Shown piece by piece: positions 1 to 10,927 of a stretch of DNA of 64,000 nucleotides. This DNA is from Voacanga thouarsii (Eukaryota; Streptophyta; Magnoliopsida; Gentianales; Apocynaceae), in NCBI GenBank assembly GCA_026120185.1, contig JANUWF010002121.1, forward strand, positions 991,501 through 1,055,500, given 5' to 3'. The notes under the pieces are model-generated. The model was not told the origin of the DNA. It searched no databases and was given only the letters and a program-made list of their open reading frames with translations. Position 1 is the first letter of the stretch; each line of letters opens with the position of its first letter. A program made the translations under genes and the position numbers.

Positions 1-1263
1 GAATTAAACCTATTGGGTGCAAGTGGGTTTTCAAGAAGTAAACGGACATAGATGGTAACTTAATTACCTATAAAGCATGACTAGTGGTGAAGGATTATCG
101 TCAACAACATGGTATTAACTATGATGAAATTTTCTCGCCAGTAGCCATATTAAAATCCATCAGGATACTTCTAACCATTGCTGCTCATCAGGATTATGAG
201 ATTTATCAAATAGATGTGAAAAAAACTTTCCTAAACGGAAATCTGACAGAGGAAGTGTATATGACACAACCAGAGGGTTTCACATCCAATGATAGCACAA
301 AGGTGTGCAAGCTAAAAAAGTCTACTTATGGACTTAAGCAAGCTTCTAGGAGTTGGAAAATCCATTTCGATGAAACAATCAAAGAGTTTGGTTTCATTCA
401 AAACATGGATGAGCCTTGTGTATACAAGAAGGTTAGTGAAAGTGCAATCATTTTTCTTATTGCTTTATGTAAATGACATATTGCTAATAGGAAACAATAT
501 ACCTGTCTTGCAAACAGTTAATGTTTGGTTGTCTAAACAATTCTCTATGAAAGATCTTGGATAAGCAACCTATATTCTCGAAATAAGGATCTATAGAGCA
601 AGATCTAAAGGGTTAGTAGGTCTTTCGCAGTCTAAATACATAGATAAAATGCTAAAGAGGTTTAGTATGGATTAATCCAAAAAGGAATTCTTACCCATGT
701 CACATGGTGTAAGCCTTTCAAAGTTAATGTCTCCCAAGACATAAGTTTTAAGGGATCGCATCAGTAAGATTCCATATGCTTCGGCAGTTGGATCTATCGT
801 GTACGCTATGATATGTACTAGGCCCAATGAATCTTGTGCTATCAATTTGATGAACAAATACCAATCTGACCCTACTGAGGGTTATTAGGTGGCTGTAAAA
901 AACATTCTTTAGTACTTATAAAAGACTAAGGATATGTTCTTAGTATATGAAGAAGGTGATTTGAAAATAAATGGGTATACTGATGCCAGTTTTTAATCTG
1001 ACAAAGATGATTTCAAATCACAATCTAGCTACCTGTTTACATTGTGTGGAGGGGCAATAAGACAGAAAAGTTGCAAACAAGAAACTATTGCCAACTCTAC
1101 GACAGAAGCTGAGTACATAGCCCCTTCTGAAACAGCTAAGGAAATAAAGATAGAGAGAGTTCACACGGATGAGAACATAGCTAACCCGTATATAAAATCA
1201 CTATCCCAAAAGAAACATGATTGTCATGTTCAATCATTCAGCATGAGATACATGAATGATTAG
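1..1263 (+). pseudogene. Copia element A: decayed reverse transcriptase-RNase H end of pol
   Basis: This is the 3' end of a Ty1/copia polyprotein, cut by the left edge of the window. The translation opens with the conserved start of the RT domain (IKPIGCKWVFK-like), continues through the LNGNL and YGLKQASRSW motifs, and carries the catalytic box as YVND (about 467-478) in place of YVDD. A frameshift near 455 separates the first RT part from this box, and stops interrupt the frame at several later places (for example near 561, 675 and 888). RNase H follows (TDASF near 979, the EAEYIA motif near 1107). Compared with element B, about 185 bp is missing in frame near 1143, which removes the LYCDN part of RNase H. 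The frame ends at MRYMND and a stop. It is a clear pseudogene; the family assignment is firm because it aligns with element B along its whole length. Confidence 0.9.
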
Positions 1264-1266
1264 CTC

Positions 1267-1283
1267 TAGTGCAAGCAGGAGTT
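1267..1283 (+). other. Polypurine tract of copia element A
   Basis: Purine-rich GCAAGCAGGAG lies between the pol stop and the TG that opens the LTR. It matches the equivalent tract of element B (GCAAGTAGGAG) and, on the minus strand, that of element D (AAGTGGGAG). It would prime plus-strand DNA synthesis. Confidence 0.75.
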
Positions 1284-2161
1284 TGTTATTGTTGTGCCCT
1301 AGAGGCAATCACTTAGACATTGCATATGACACATTTTATTTTAATAAAATGCATTATTTAACTTACAGTTTCTTTTGTTTACTTTTAAGTAATATAGCTA
1401 TTCGACAAAGTCCCTAATACAACACTGTGTTAACAAAATCATGACAAAGATCATGATATGAGATTCCTACAACACTGTATAGTGTTACTACTTAAATAAT
1501 CCGTAGTCATAGTATTAATGAGACAGAACATCATTAAAACGTTAAGACTAGCATATGTTAAACTTCTTAATTTGATCCAGTGGTGGTTCTTATATCCGTG
1601 AGTATTGAGATACTCAAAGTTATCACATGGATGCTTGTTAATAAAACAAATTCATTGGATGATCTAGCTTTGAGATAATCACATTGATAACTATTTAGTG
1701 CTAGTGATATAATCTCAATATAGCAAATATGTAAGTATTCTTAGACTTGATATCTCCAAGGTATTTTGTTTGCTGAGCATTGTGCTTTGATTACAATCTC
1801 TGAAGCTCGATCGAGAACCACCTACGGGATGGATATTGGGTACACTGTGAGGTAAACGAAAAGAGTTGAGAAGGTCAATAAAGGATTCACTACTCCTAAT
1901 AGTAGGGGCGAATATCTCACAGCCACTTGTAGGAATTACTACTTGAGAAGTCCTTAGCCAAGATAATTGTGTATTGGAAATAGTTTCAACTGATACATAT
2001 CTAGAGTAGTGGGTTCATGGTACAAGTTCTATTGCATTCAGGCCAGAATTAATTCTTGTGGGAGTTGGCACTAATTCCGTATTCCAAACTGAATGAGATA
2101 TTGTATGGTGAAAGGAGTTAATTGCACTGAAGTTTGTTATTGATGGGTTTATGTCATGTGA
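1284..2161 (+). mobile_element. Copia A/B LTR, first part (interrupted)
   Basis: The LTR opens with TGTTAT and, after a small local insertion, GCCCTAGAGGCAATCAC, a start typical of Angela/Tork-type copia LTRs. It aligns over its length with 27074-27930 (element B 3' LTR) and, inverted, with 42640-43115 and 59828-60168. It stops abruptly at the Tat-like element and resumes at 8333. The two parts total about 2.02 kb. No gene lies in this stretch. Confidence 0.85.
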
Positions 2162-3693
2162 TGTGTCCAGACTTGGGTGTAAAAATCATACAAAAACTAA
2201 GCACATTCCCAATCAAGTTTAAATTAAAACGTTCAACCCAAATCAAACATATGAGCATGCGTACTCATCATTAACCGAGAATTGGGTTCAAATGAGTGTC
2301 GATCCTCCAGAACAACTGGACATTAATCACCTTTCTTTCATTGTTTAACCGACTCGATAAAGTAAAAACAAATAAAAGAAAAGAAAATAAAAATATACAC
2401 ATGTCAAGGATGGAGAAGTATATAACTCAAACCATTGTTTAGACAAACATGATTTCAAAGGACCTAAACATTGTCATAACTAATTATTCTTTTGGCACCA
2501 TGAAGGATAAAGGTAAATTAGCATCACTTGGTCTATCTCAACTAATTACTACCTTCTAGATAAATTAGCATCACTTTGTCTGTCTCAACTATTTCATCCA
2601 CAAGATACATTAAATAAAATCCTTGATTAAATTTCCTTGGTTTGGAAAATTTAAAATATAAAATTAATCAATGAATCCTTGGTCTGGCAAACATCAATTA
2701 ACCTTCACTTACTCAATCCTTAGCAATTAACCTATTTGATCTAGCAAGCTAACAACCAACAAATATGAAATTAATCAATTGCAACTACCATCAACTTCTA
2801 CGGTCTAGCAAGTTAATGAAAAGAAACAACTAATTAATCTCGTAATACGCCCAAGTAATTGAATACCAAGAAGAACAATCAATTAATCAAAAGATGAAGT
2901 AACTCTAAAAATCATGAATATCTCAAACAATGTCAAATTACAATGAAACAATTAACATATCATTGTTCAAGAAAAAGAAAATAAAGTAAAAGAAAGCACT
3001 CATAGACATGCCTAATTCTTCTTCCTTTGAATACCTTCTTGCACAACCCTCCTTGAATTGAAGAATTCCACCTTTGATTGAGTAATTTTCTATGATGATC
3101 AATGAATTCTCCAATTTTCCCTTGTGTTTTTCATCTATTTATAGGCCTAGGAAGTGCCTAAACTCATAGGTATAGAGTTCTTGGCCGAGTAGAAGTTGGA
3201 AGATACTAAAACTCCACAGATTACAAAAAATTGCGTAGAAAAAAAATCAACCACCGCCTTATCTTCAGGACACAGCCTGCACCACCTTGGCTCTCGGAGC
3301 CGGCGCCGATTGTGTTCTGCTTCTATACTTCTTTGCCGATTTTTCTATGAATTTTACACAACGAAGACCTGAATATAGCTGGCGCCACCTTGACCCTTGG
3401 AGCTGGCACCGGTTCCTCTCTGTTTTGCTCTATTTTGACAATTTTTCGTCACTTCAAAGTTCGTGTAATCCAATGCATGGCCGGCGCCAGTTCTAGAGCC
3501 CAGCCAGTGCCGCCTTTCCTCTGTTCTACGACGTTTTTGTTTTATTTTACCCTAAAAATCTGAAATAATGAACAAAACACCTTTCCAAGGGTAAAATCTC
3601 AAATATGAAAGAATATGTCTAGTTATTGAACAAAATATATTACAAAAGAACCTCAAATAACTTGAAAAAACATGACTAATTTAGCCCCTATCA
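2162..3693 (-). repeat. 3' LTR of the Tat-like element
   Basis: Direct repeat of 6840-8332, 1532 bp. It contains degenerate copies of a GGTCTGGCAA/GGTCTAGCAAG motif (about 2636, 2680, 2738 and 2800) and GC-rich GGCGCC/GGCACC blocks (3290-3490) in otherwise AT-rich DNA. No coding sequence is supported here. Confidence 0.8.
3135..3144 (-). promoter_or_regulatory. TATA-box-like site in the Tat-like 3' LTR
   Basis: On the element's sense (minus) strand this reads CTATAAATAG, a near-ideal plant TATA box. The same sequence lies at the corresponding place in the other LTR (7765-7774), so it is probably the core promoter that divides U3 from R. Confidence 0.5.
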
Positions 3694-3712
3694 TATTCTC
3701 CCACACTTAGCT
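3694..3712 (-). other. Polypurine tract of the Tat-like element
   Basis: The minus strand reads CTAAGTGTGGGAGAATA immediately before the LTR start TGATAGGGG. An AAGTGTGGG(GG)A tract at this place is characteristic of Tat-type gypsy elements. Confidence 0.65.
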
Positions 3713-5134
3713 CTTTGCTTATCCTCAAGCAAAGTATCAAGAACAAGTAGGAAAACACAAGGTTAAATCAATCACTCATTCAATTTCCAAACCATATCTT
3801 CAGTGCTTTCTTTATTCATGAACATAAAACACATGATACTACATTTTTCACAACCAATGCAAGACTTGTGTAAGTGATAAATAACTCAGTAGAACCATCT
3901 CAATACTTAACAATATTCTCAAACCATTAGAAAGAATTTAGTTCAATAGGAATATGCATTCCATAAGCTTACTCTTCATACACTCTTTCCACTAATTTGA
4001 GACATGTCATGATTCTACTTAGATCAAATAGGACTTTCAAGCTTGTATTGATAGGCTAAAGGCTTGTAATGTAGCTTATCAAATGAATGATATAGGAGAA
4101 TCAAATACCAAAGAAATTGTGAGTTAGCAAAGAAAAGGATAAACAAAATGAATCTATAATTTCCAACTCTTCTTGCTCTCCTATTCCAAAAATCAATCAA
4201 ACCATAACCTTGTTTAGCAATTACAACTCCACTCAAGCAAATCCTTCATTTTTTTTCTCTTTCTTTCTTTTTCTTTCTCAACTCTTCTTTATTCCTTTCA
4301 CAAGATCACTCAAATTTTCCAGCAATGGTGTCAAGTACTTTAATATGAACTTAACTTTTACAGCTCAATCACCATTCCTTTTGTGATCTTTTGTTTCTTC
4401 TTTCAATAAGTTTTTTCTTCTTTCTCTTTCTTTCTTTTTCTTTGCATTTTCAACTCAACTTGTTATTGATCCACGACTGAAAGTAACAAGTTATGATCTT
4501 TATCCCAACATTCTTCCTCAACATTTTCTTGCATACATTTTCATCCATCAAGAGCATAAAGATTTGGAAAATCATTCAAACTGTCAGCAACAAGCAATGG
4601 ACAAAATATTGTGACGGGTTTTAATGAAAGAAATCAACAATTTGGGCTCAACATCGGCACTAGGGATAATATGACAATAGGTAGGCTTGAAAAGCTCAAA
4701 CTATCCAAAGAAGGCCTATTATCATCATGCCTAAGTTAAATCATGACAGTCTTTCTTATTTTGCCTCGAGAGGTATTCAAATAAGTTCTAGAATGCTCCA
4801 TAAAATTTAGTAGAAAAACAGGTTTCAGAAAAATGCAAAACATTAGATCAAGAACTACTTCGTCCAAGTGCGTGTAAAAAGTCATGCATAAGCCATAAAT
4901 GATATAGAACATATGCTCTATGATCTATCACAAAGCCATGCATTAAAAATACATCTTGAAAACTACAAGAAAATCAGAAAAATTTTTGAAAAATCTATTC
5001 AAAAGGTTGAAAGAAGAACGCCAAGATAAATAAAGCATAAAAGAATTCCTATTAAATTTTTGAAAAATCTGCTCAAAAGGTTCAAAGAAGAATGTCAAGA
5101 TAAATAAAGCATAGAAGAATTCCCGTTCTAACCA

Positions 5135-5170
5135 CTCCCCCACACTTAAACTGGACATTATCCTCAATGA
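5135..5170 (-). repeat. Internal PPT-like motif, copy 2
   Basis: The plus strand reads CTCCCCCACACTTAAACTGG, then ACATTATCCTCAATGA. It repeats the arrangement beside the LTR at 3697-3732: a polypyrimidine run, CACACTTA, then ATCCTCAA. Confidence 0.6.
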
Positions 5171-5361
5171 CCAAACAAATAGAGCAAGGAGCTATTGCCA
5201 CGTGACCAAAAATAAAAGGGGAAAAGAGAAGAAAGAAAATACTCCCATACTTTGTGCTCAAAATAAAATTATTTCTCAATTTAAAAATATTTCAAAGTAG
5301 CTCAATGCCAAGAAAACACCAAGATAATTGATAAAAACTTGGACAAAGTATATCACCAAAC

Positions 5362-5398
5362 CACCCCCTACACTTATATTGGACAATGTCCTCATTGG
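5362..5398 (-). repeat. Internal PPT-like motif, copy 3
   Basis: The plus strand reads CACCCCCTACACTTATATTG, then GACAATGTCCTCATTGG. It is a third diverged copy of the motif at 3697 and 5135, about 227 bp from copy 2. Confidence 0.55.
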
Positions 5399-5621
5399 CA
5401 AAAAATAAACATAAGAAGGCATCTCCAAAGGGACTAAAAATACTAATGGGTGAGAAAGTTTATGTAATACTTCCCAAGTGCAATAATGCTCTAATAGATA
5501 TCCAAACTTGAGGTAAATAGAAGGGCTTGTCCAAGAGGACTTTATTCCTATAAAAAAAACACAAATAAAAGCACAAAAAATAATAATAAAATAAAAATAG
5601 TCGTAAATAAAAGAAAACAAG

Positions 5622-6420
5622 CTAAAGAAGATGACTAAAATATAAAAAAAAAAAATAAAACAAAAAATTTTCACACTCATCATTCTTCCTCATCAAACTT
5701 TTTGAAAAGAAATTAAATCTCAAAATAGAATATAGGCATGATAAATGTAGAATGGAGAGAGGTTTTTGAAAAATAAAAGGTTTATGAAAATAATTTTTCT
5801 TACTAAAGCAAAACACATAAACCACTTTCTCTAACATTTCTTTAGACACACAAATATTTTTGTTAACATGTAAGTGCACATGGTTTCTAAAGAATGCATC
5901 AAGCTTGAAATAACCTTTTATCCCTTCACAAGAATATTCATAATTGGAATTCCCTTTTAAACTTTGTTTTTGCGTTCTTAAAGATGAGATCAAGAAATCC
6001 TTACTATTCAAGGCATGGTCTACAAAAACTAAGTTACCTCCTTGAAATTGGGGTGAAGGGTAGAATTTGTCAACATCCTCAAAGGGTTTCTTAAAATGAA
6101 TGATAAATCCAACTTCTTGAGGTATGTTGAACTCCATACATCATCAATTGGACCATTGTTCTCTCTTGCCACAGCATGCAATTGTCCCTCATAGCTACTC
6201 TTTTTGTTCCATGGTCACTTGAATCTGCTAGCACGAACTCCTGAGTCTCCTCAACAATCTTGACTAATTGTTTCTGTTGATCACACAATTGTTAGGAAGC
6301 TTTTGCATGCCACTGAACAGATGAATTTATATTGGCAACAAAAGAATTCACTAATGCTTCTAATGACGTCTCACTAAAAACATCAATGTTAGCTGGTAGT
6401 TTTGCCAATCTATAATCAAC
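5622..6420 (-). pseudogene. Degenerate open region of unknown function in the Tat-like element
   Basis: Two overlapping minus-strand frames (about 6288 to 6091 and 6137 to 5622, 65 and 171 residues) lie where gag would be expected in a gypsy element, on the 3' side of the PBS. The first contains a glutamine- and glutamate-rich start (DQQKQLVKIVEETQEF) and can be extended upstream to about 6420 across one stop. The second is more hydrophobic and aromatic-rich towards its end. I see no zinc knuckle, protease or RT motif and do not recognise the protein. It may be a remnant of an element-specific gag or accessory frame, or chance open frame in AT-rich DNA. Confidence 0.3.
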
Positions 6421-6429
6421 ACACTTATG

Positions 6430-6453
6430 TTTTTTTTTTTTTTTTTTTTTTTT
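6430..6453. repeat. Poly(T) run of 24 bases
   Basis: An uninterrupted T run; on the element's sense strand it is poly(A). It lies in the leader between PBS and the degenerate frame. Confidence 0.9.
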
Positions 6454-6810
6454 GCAAATGTAATAAAAATGATGAACATGCAGTAATGATGAATAATGTA
6501 ATTTAATTCATGAAGAAAGAGATAAAAATGAAACAAAACAAAAGCTATTGCCTTCAGGTCATTAGATCATGTACTAAGGCTAACACCTAGCAAAGACAAG
6601 ACGAAAGTTAGATAACAGAATTCAAAATTACAAGATTACAAAGTTAGTTAATAGAACATAGTCAAAGTTAGTATGGTAGGTTATAAGGGTATACACAAAT
6701 ACATAAAATACAACAGATAGCACCTTTTTGCGGGAAGAACATTTGTACATATTTTTTATATTTACATATTTACACGGTTAAATCAACAAAATCCAAGCTT
6801 TCATGCTATT

Positions 6811-6830
6811 GTTCCTCGGTAACAGTGCCA
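6811..6830 (-). other. Primer binding site of the Tat-like element
   Basis: The minus strand reads TGGCACTGTTACCGAGG nine bases after the end of the 5' LTR. This is close to the Tat/Athila-type PBS and fixes the element as minus-sense, with its 5' LTR at 6840-8332. Confidence 0.7.
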
Positions 6831-6839
6831 AAAACTTTA

Positions 6840-8332
6840 TGTGTCCAGACTTGGGGTGTAAAAATCATACAAAAACTAAGCACATTCCCAATCAAGTTTA
6901 AATTAAAACGTTCAATCTAAATCACACATATGAGCAAGCGTACTCATCATTAACCGAGCATAGGGTTCAAACGAGTGTCGATCCTCCATTAAAAAGTAGA
7001 CATTAATCACATTTCTTTCATTGTTTAACCGACCCGATAAAGTAAAAACAAATAAAACAAAAGAAAAGAAAAGAAAAATAAAAATATACACATGTCAAGG
7101 ACGGCGAAGTATGTAACTCAAACTATTATTTTGACAAACATGATCCCAAAAGACCTAGCCATTGTTATAACTAATCATTTTCTTGGCACCAAGAAGGATA
7201 AAGGTAAATTAGCATCACTTGGTCTGTCTCAACTAATTCATCCAGAAGATGCATTAAATACAATCCATGATTAAATTTCCTTAGTCTGGCAAATTTAAAA
7301 CATGAAATTAATCAATAAATCCTTGATCTGGCAAACATCAATTAACCTTCAATTACTCAATCCTCAGCAATTAACCTCTTTGGTCTAGCAAGTTAACAGC
7401 CAATAAATATGAAATTAATCAATTGCAACTACCAACCACACCTCTGGTCTAGCAAGTTAATGAAAACAAACAACTAATTAATCACGTAATACGCCCAAGT
7501 AATTGAATACCAAGAAGAACAATCAATTAATCAAAAGATCATGTAACTCTAAAAATCATGAGTATCTCAAACAATGAAACAATTAACATATCATTGTTCA
7601 AGAAAAGGAAAAGAAAGTAAAAGAAAGCACTCATAGACAAGCCTCATTCTTCTTCCTTTGATGACCTTCTTGTACGACCCTCCTTGAATTGAAGAATTCC
7701 ACATTTGATTGAGTAATTTTCTATGATGACCAATGAATTCTCCTATTTTCCCTTGTGTTTTTATCTATTTATAGGCTTAGGAAGTGCCTAAACTCGTAGG
7801 TACAGAGTTCTTGGCTGAGTAGAAGTTGGAAGATACTAAAACTCCTCATATTACCAAAAAAACCGCGTACAAAAAAAAAATAAATAAAAAAAAATCAAGC
7901 ACCGCGTTATCTTCAGGGCACAGCCGGCGTTGTCTTGGCTCTCAGAGCCGGCGTCGGTTGTGTTCTGCTTCTCAACTCGTTCGTCGATTTTTCTTCAAAA
8001 TTTGCACAATGAAGACCAAAATGCAGCTAGTGCCACCTTGACTCTGGGAGACGGCACCGATTCCCCTCTGTTTTGACAATTTTTCATCGCTTCAAAGTTC
8101 TTGTCATCCAGTGCTTGGCTGGCGTCGGTTCTAACGCCCTAGCCGGCACCGCCTTCCCTCTGTTCTGCAATGTTTTTGTTTTATTTTACTCTAAAAATCT
8201 GAAATTATGAACAAAACACCTTTCTAAGGGTAAAATCTCAAATATGAAGGAATATGACTAGTTATTGAACAAAATATATGACAAAAGGACCTCAAATAAC
8301 TTGGAAAAACATGACTAATTTAGCCCCTATCA
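6840..8332 (-). repeat. 5' LTR of the Tat-like element
   Basis: 1493-bp partner of 2162-3693, from TGTGTCCAGACTTGG to CCCCTATCA. It keeps the TATA-like site and the GC-rich GGCGTC/GGCACC blocks (7920-8160). Base differences and small indels from its partner show that the insertion is old. Confidence 0.8.
7765..7774 (-). promoter_or_regulatory. TATA-box-like promoter in the Tat-like 5' LTR
   Basis: Reads CTATAAATAG on the element's sense strand, about 560 bp into the LTR. Transcription would start about 30 bp further on, giving a U3 of roughly 0.6 kb. The start itself is inferred, not visible. Confidence 0.5.
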
Positions 8333-9474
8333 TCAAGCCACAAGACTTCCTGGACTCTTTGGTGGTCGTGATATGTTGCTAGATACTGCTCATGATCTGT
8401 GGAATATGGGTTTATTAATTGATGAATTAATAATCCAATCATGATTAGAATTAATATGATTAATTCTAATTAATTATTGATTATTAATCTCAAAGACGTT
8501 TGGATTAATTCATGTTTTCTACCAATTGACTGGGAAACCTTATAGGTCACACACCATAGATGATTATATACTCATGATGTTATTGGATAACATAGTGGGG
8601 TTAATTGAGAGAGAGAGAAGTTGTTATGAATAAATTATAATTACTTATAATTTGTAATCCAAATTGTAATTGCGAGAACTTGATGTTTCCAATTACAATT
8701 AGGGAATTCTAACTATTTTAGAATTCTGGGATAGAGGATTTTTCAGTAAGTATTTCGTGTAACATTTAGAAGGGACACGAAACCCTAGCTGACAGACAAC
8801 ATACGAAGTCTCCAACCCTAGACACACAACCGACGTTCTTCTCTCTCTTTCTCGTTTTGCTGAAAACGTGAAACAGCCTTAACCATCACTTTTTTTCTAC
8901 TAGCATCGGAAATTTTAGTGCTTGAGTATTCCTCTATGTGGATTACTATTAGAGATAATCACACGTTGTGATTGTAGTGGTTAGACGTTCCACTGTTATG
9001 AAGTTGGATCAAGAAAATTGCTGGATCATGCCTCAACTTGAAGAAGAGATTTTTGTTCTTCGGACGATCAAACAAAGGTAAAAAGCTGCTATCTTTATTA
9101 TCTTTATGTCTTGTTTTCAACATATAGGCGTGTCCTGGGATGGTATCTCGTTTATTTTCCACTGCGCCGTTTATGATACGAGCCTGAGATACCCAACATC
9201 ATGTGGATTTCTGTTAGAGATAATTACACACTATGATTATAGTGTTTACACATTCAGCTCTTGTTGTGTTTAACCAAGAGGATTGCTGGATTATGCCACA
9301 ATCATAAATCTTGCAGAAGGAAAGAATTTATTTTCCACACGATTAAAGAAAGGTAAAAGCTATAATCTTTGTTCTCTATATATGTCTTGTTTTCTGCGTA
9401 TATGCGGATCTTGGGATGGTATCTCATTTTATTTTTCTATTGCACCATATATGATATGCCCGAGATAACTAACA
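8333..9474 (+). mobile_element. Copia A/B LTR, second part
   Basis: Continuation of the LTR begun at 1284. It aligns, inverted, with 41765-42610. It ends TAACA directly before a PBS; with the TGTTA start this makes perfect 5-bp terminal inverted repeats. A near-repeat of the motif around 8940-9180 recurs at 9200-9470 (both contain ATGTGGATT...GTTAGAGATAAT and GGGATGGTATCTC), so the end of this LTR carries a diverged internal duplication of roughly 260 bp. No gene is supported. Confidence 0.8.
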
Positions 9475-9475
9475 G

Positions 9476-9488
9476 TGGTATCGGAGCC
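9476..9488 (+). other. Primer binding site of copia element B
   Basis: TGGTATCGGAGCC, one base after the LTR end. It differs by one base from the TGGTATCAGAGC complement of initiator methionine tRNA used by most plant copia elements. It marks the start of element B's internal region. Confidence 0.85.
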
Positions 9489-10927
9489 ATGCTATGTGTG
9501 GTTTATAGCATATTGTTTCCTTGCGTGAAAGCTGTTTAATGGTTTTGTTCACAATATAAACTTATATGCACTCAAGTTGAAATCGTTTTGAGCATTGTAA
9601 GTTGGATCCGTAGCATAATATGATTGTGTAATAGTTATAGCATATGTATTGCAAAAGATAACGATTCCAAAAATTGTTTTTGGAAAATTTTCATACAGCC
9701 GACTACTGCCGGCGGTGACTCCGGCACCCTAACTGGCACCGGTTGTGTGCTGCTTCACGATGTCCTGCAATCGTTTCTTGGGAAAACTTTTTCATTAAAA
9801 TTAGTCCACAGTCCGACTCTGGCTTCCAAACCGGTACCGGTTTTGCTCTGTTTCACGATGTTCCATAGCGGGACTGTCGTTATCGCTATGAGAGAGGACC
9901 CAAAAGCATTTTTCCAAAATTAGTTTTGAGACAAACAATTGATGTACTTTTCTAAAATATTAATTTTACAATCTATTTTATTTTTTCAAAATAGTGATTT
10001 TGGAATAATAAAAGTTATATGTTTATTTTGTTTAAGTATAATTAATGACATTGTGGATGGTTATGGACTAAAACCAATTATATTTGTTCATGCATTTTAT
10101 AGTTTTGGTTTTTATGAAATAGGGCCTGCGTGTCTTGCATTCTCTCAAATTTGTATGTAATTATCTTCTCATCTAACTCCCCTCGAATATAACTCGAGGT
10201 TTTCTCTCTTTAGGAAATGATGTAATTAGTTTATATAGGTTAGATAGGAGTAGAATTATCTTATTTTGGAGATGGCAACCAAGACAGGGCAAGAAGGTAA
10301 GACCTTATACATAAATCATGCATGAACACATATGGTTAACTATATTAATTTCTTTTATGGCTCAAAGATATTAATCTAGGGTAAAGTCCATAATCCCTCA
10401 ATTAATGTTAAACCTAATTCCTCCCGTTAATATAGTAAGAACGAGAGTCCTATTTCGAGGCTAGGTTGTTGGGCAAATCCATGCCTACTTGACATCGGAC
10501 ATGTTCAATCTATGGAATTAAATTCCATATTAACGGATCAGGTTTAACCAAATTCTATATCCCACTTGGGCAAACTCAAGCATAAAGAAATTTAGAGGAA
10601 ATGTTGTGGCAGCCCAAAAGTCTTGAAGATTAAAAACTATTAATTACCCAATGATCCGGTAGTTACATACGATGTAATTGGTATTGGATACCTACCAATG
10701 AACTCAAGGGTGGCTTGTTGGGCAAACCCAAGGTTATTCTTGATGAATTTGGATACCGGTCCACTAGGAAAGCTTCCAACGGGCTGTCTCAAATTAGTAG
10801 TGGGGGCTATTAGTTTGAGTAAAATAGTGGAGTAAAAATACGTTTAATTAAAGTCCTAATTATTTGCATTTTATGTGTATATACAACAGCTAATCTTCTC
10901 TATCTTTACATCTAGGAGACTTGCATC
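9489..10927 (+). other. Untranslated leader of copia element B
   Basis: About 1.44 kb between PBS and the gag start, with no supported gene; the open frames here lack domains. It contains two related GC-rich blocks (9731-9771 and 9825-9870: GGCACCGGTTGTG...CTGCTTCACGATG and GGTACCGGTTTTG...CTGTTTCACGATG). The second includes a perfect 16-bp palindrome, AAACCGGTACCGGTTT, at 9828-9843. Confidence 0.6.

Larger units (their letters stand above)
3713..5621 (-). other. Non-coding 3' interior of the Tat-like element
   Basis: About 1.9 kb of AT-rich sequence with no supported gene; the frames that are open here are low-complexity and lack any domain. It holds two extra PPT-like motifs (5135-5170 and 5362-5398) and pyrimidine-rich runs on the plus strand near 4250 and 4410. 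Confidence 0.6.
2162..8332 (-). mobile_element. Non-autonomous Tat-like Ty3/gypsy LTR element
   Basis: This 6.2-kb element sits inside the copia LTR. Two direct repeats of about 1.5 kb (2162-3693 and 6840-8332) begin TGTGTCCAGACTTGG and end CCCCTATCA. Read on the minus strand, the right LTR is followed by a PBS reading TGGCACTGTTACCGAGG, close to the TGGCGCCGTTGCCGGGG type of Tat/Ogre/Athila elements. The left LTR is preceded by a purine-rich AAGTGTGGGAG. The 3.1-kb internal region has no recognisable protease, RT or integrase, so movement would have needed enzymes from elsewhere. An uninterrupted version of the target exists inverted near 42610, which confirms the insertion. I found no convincing target-site duplication. 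The Tat-group call rests on PBS and PPT only. Confidence 0.75.

Noticed and set aside
5276..5683. 135-codon minus-strand frame rich in Phe, Ile and Tyr, looking like a membrane protein
   Set aside because: It comes from AT-rich low-complexity DNA inside the Tat-like element; no recognisable motif, and no support from any second copy.
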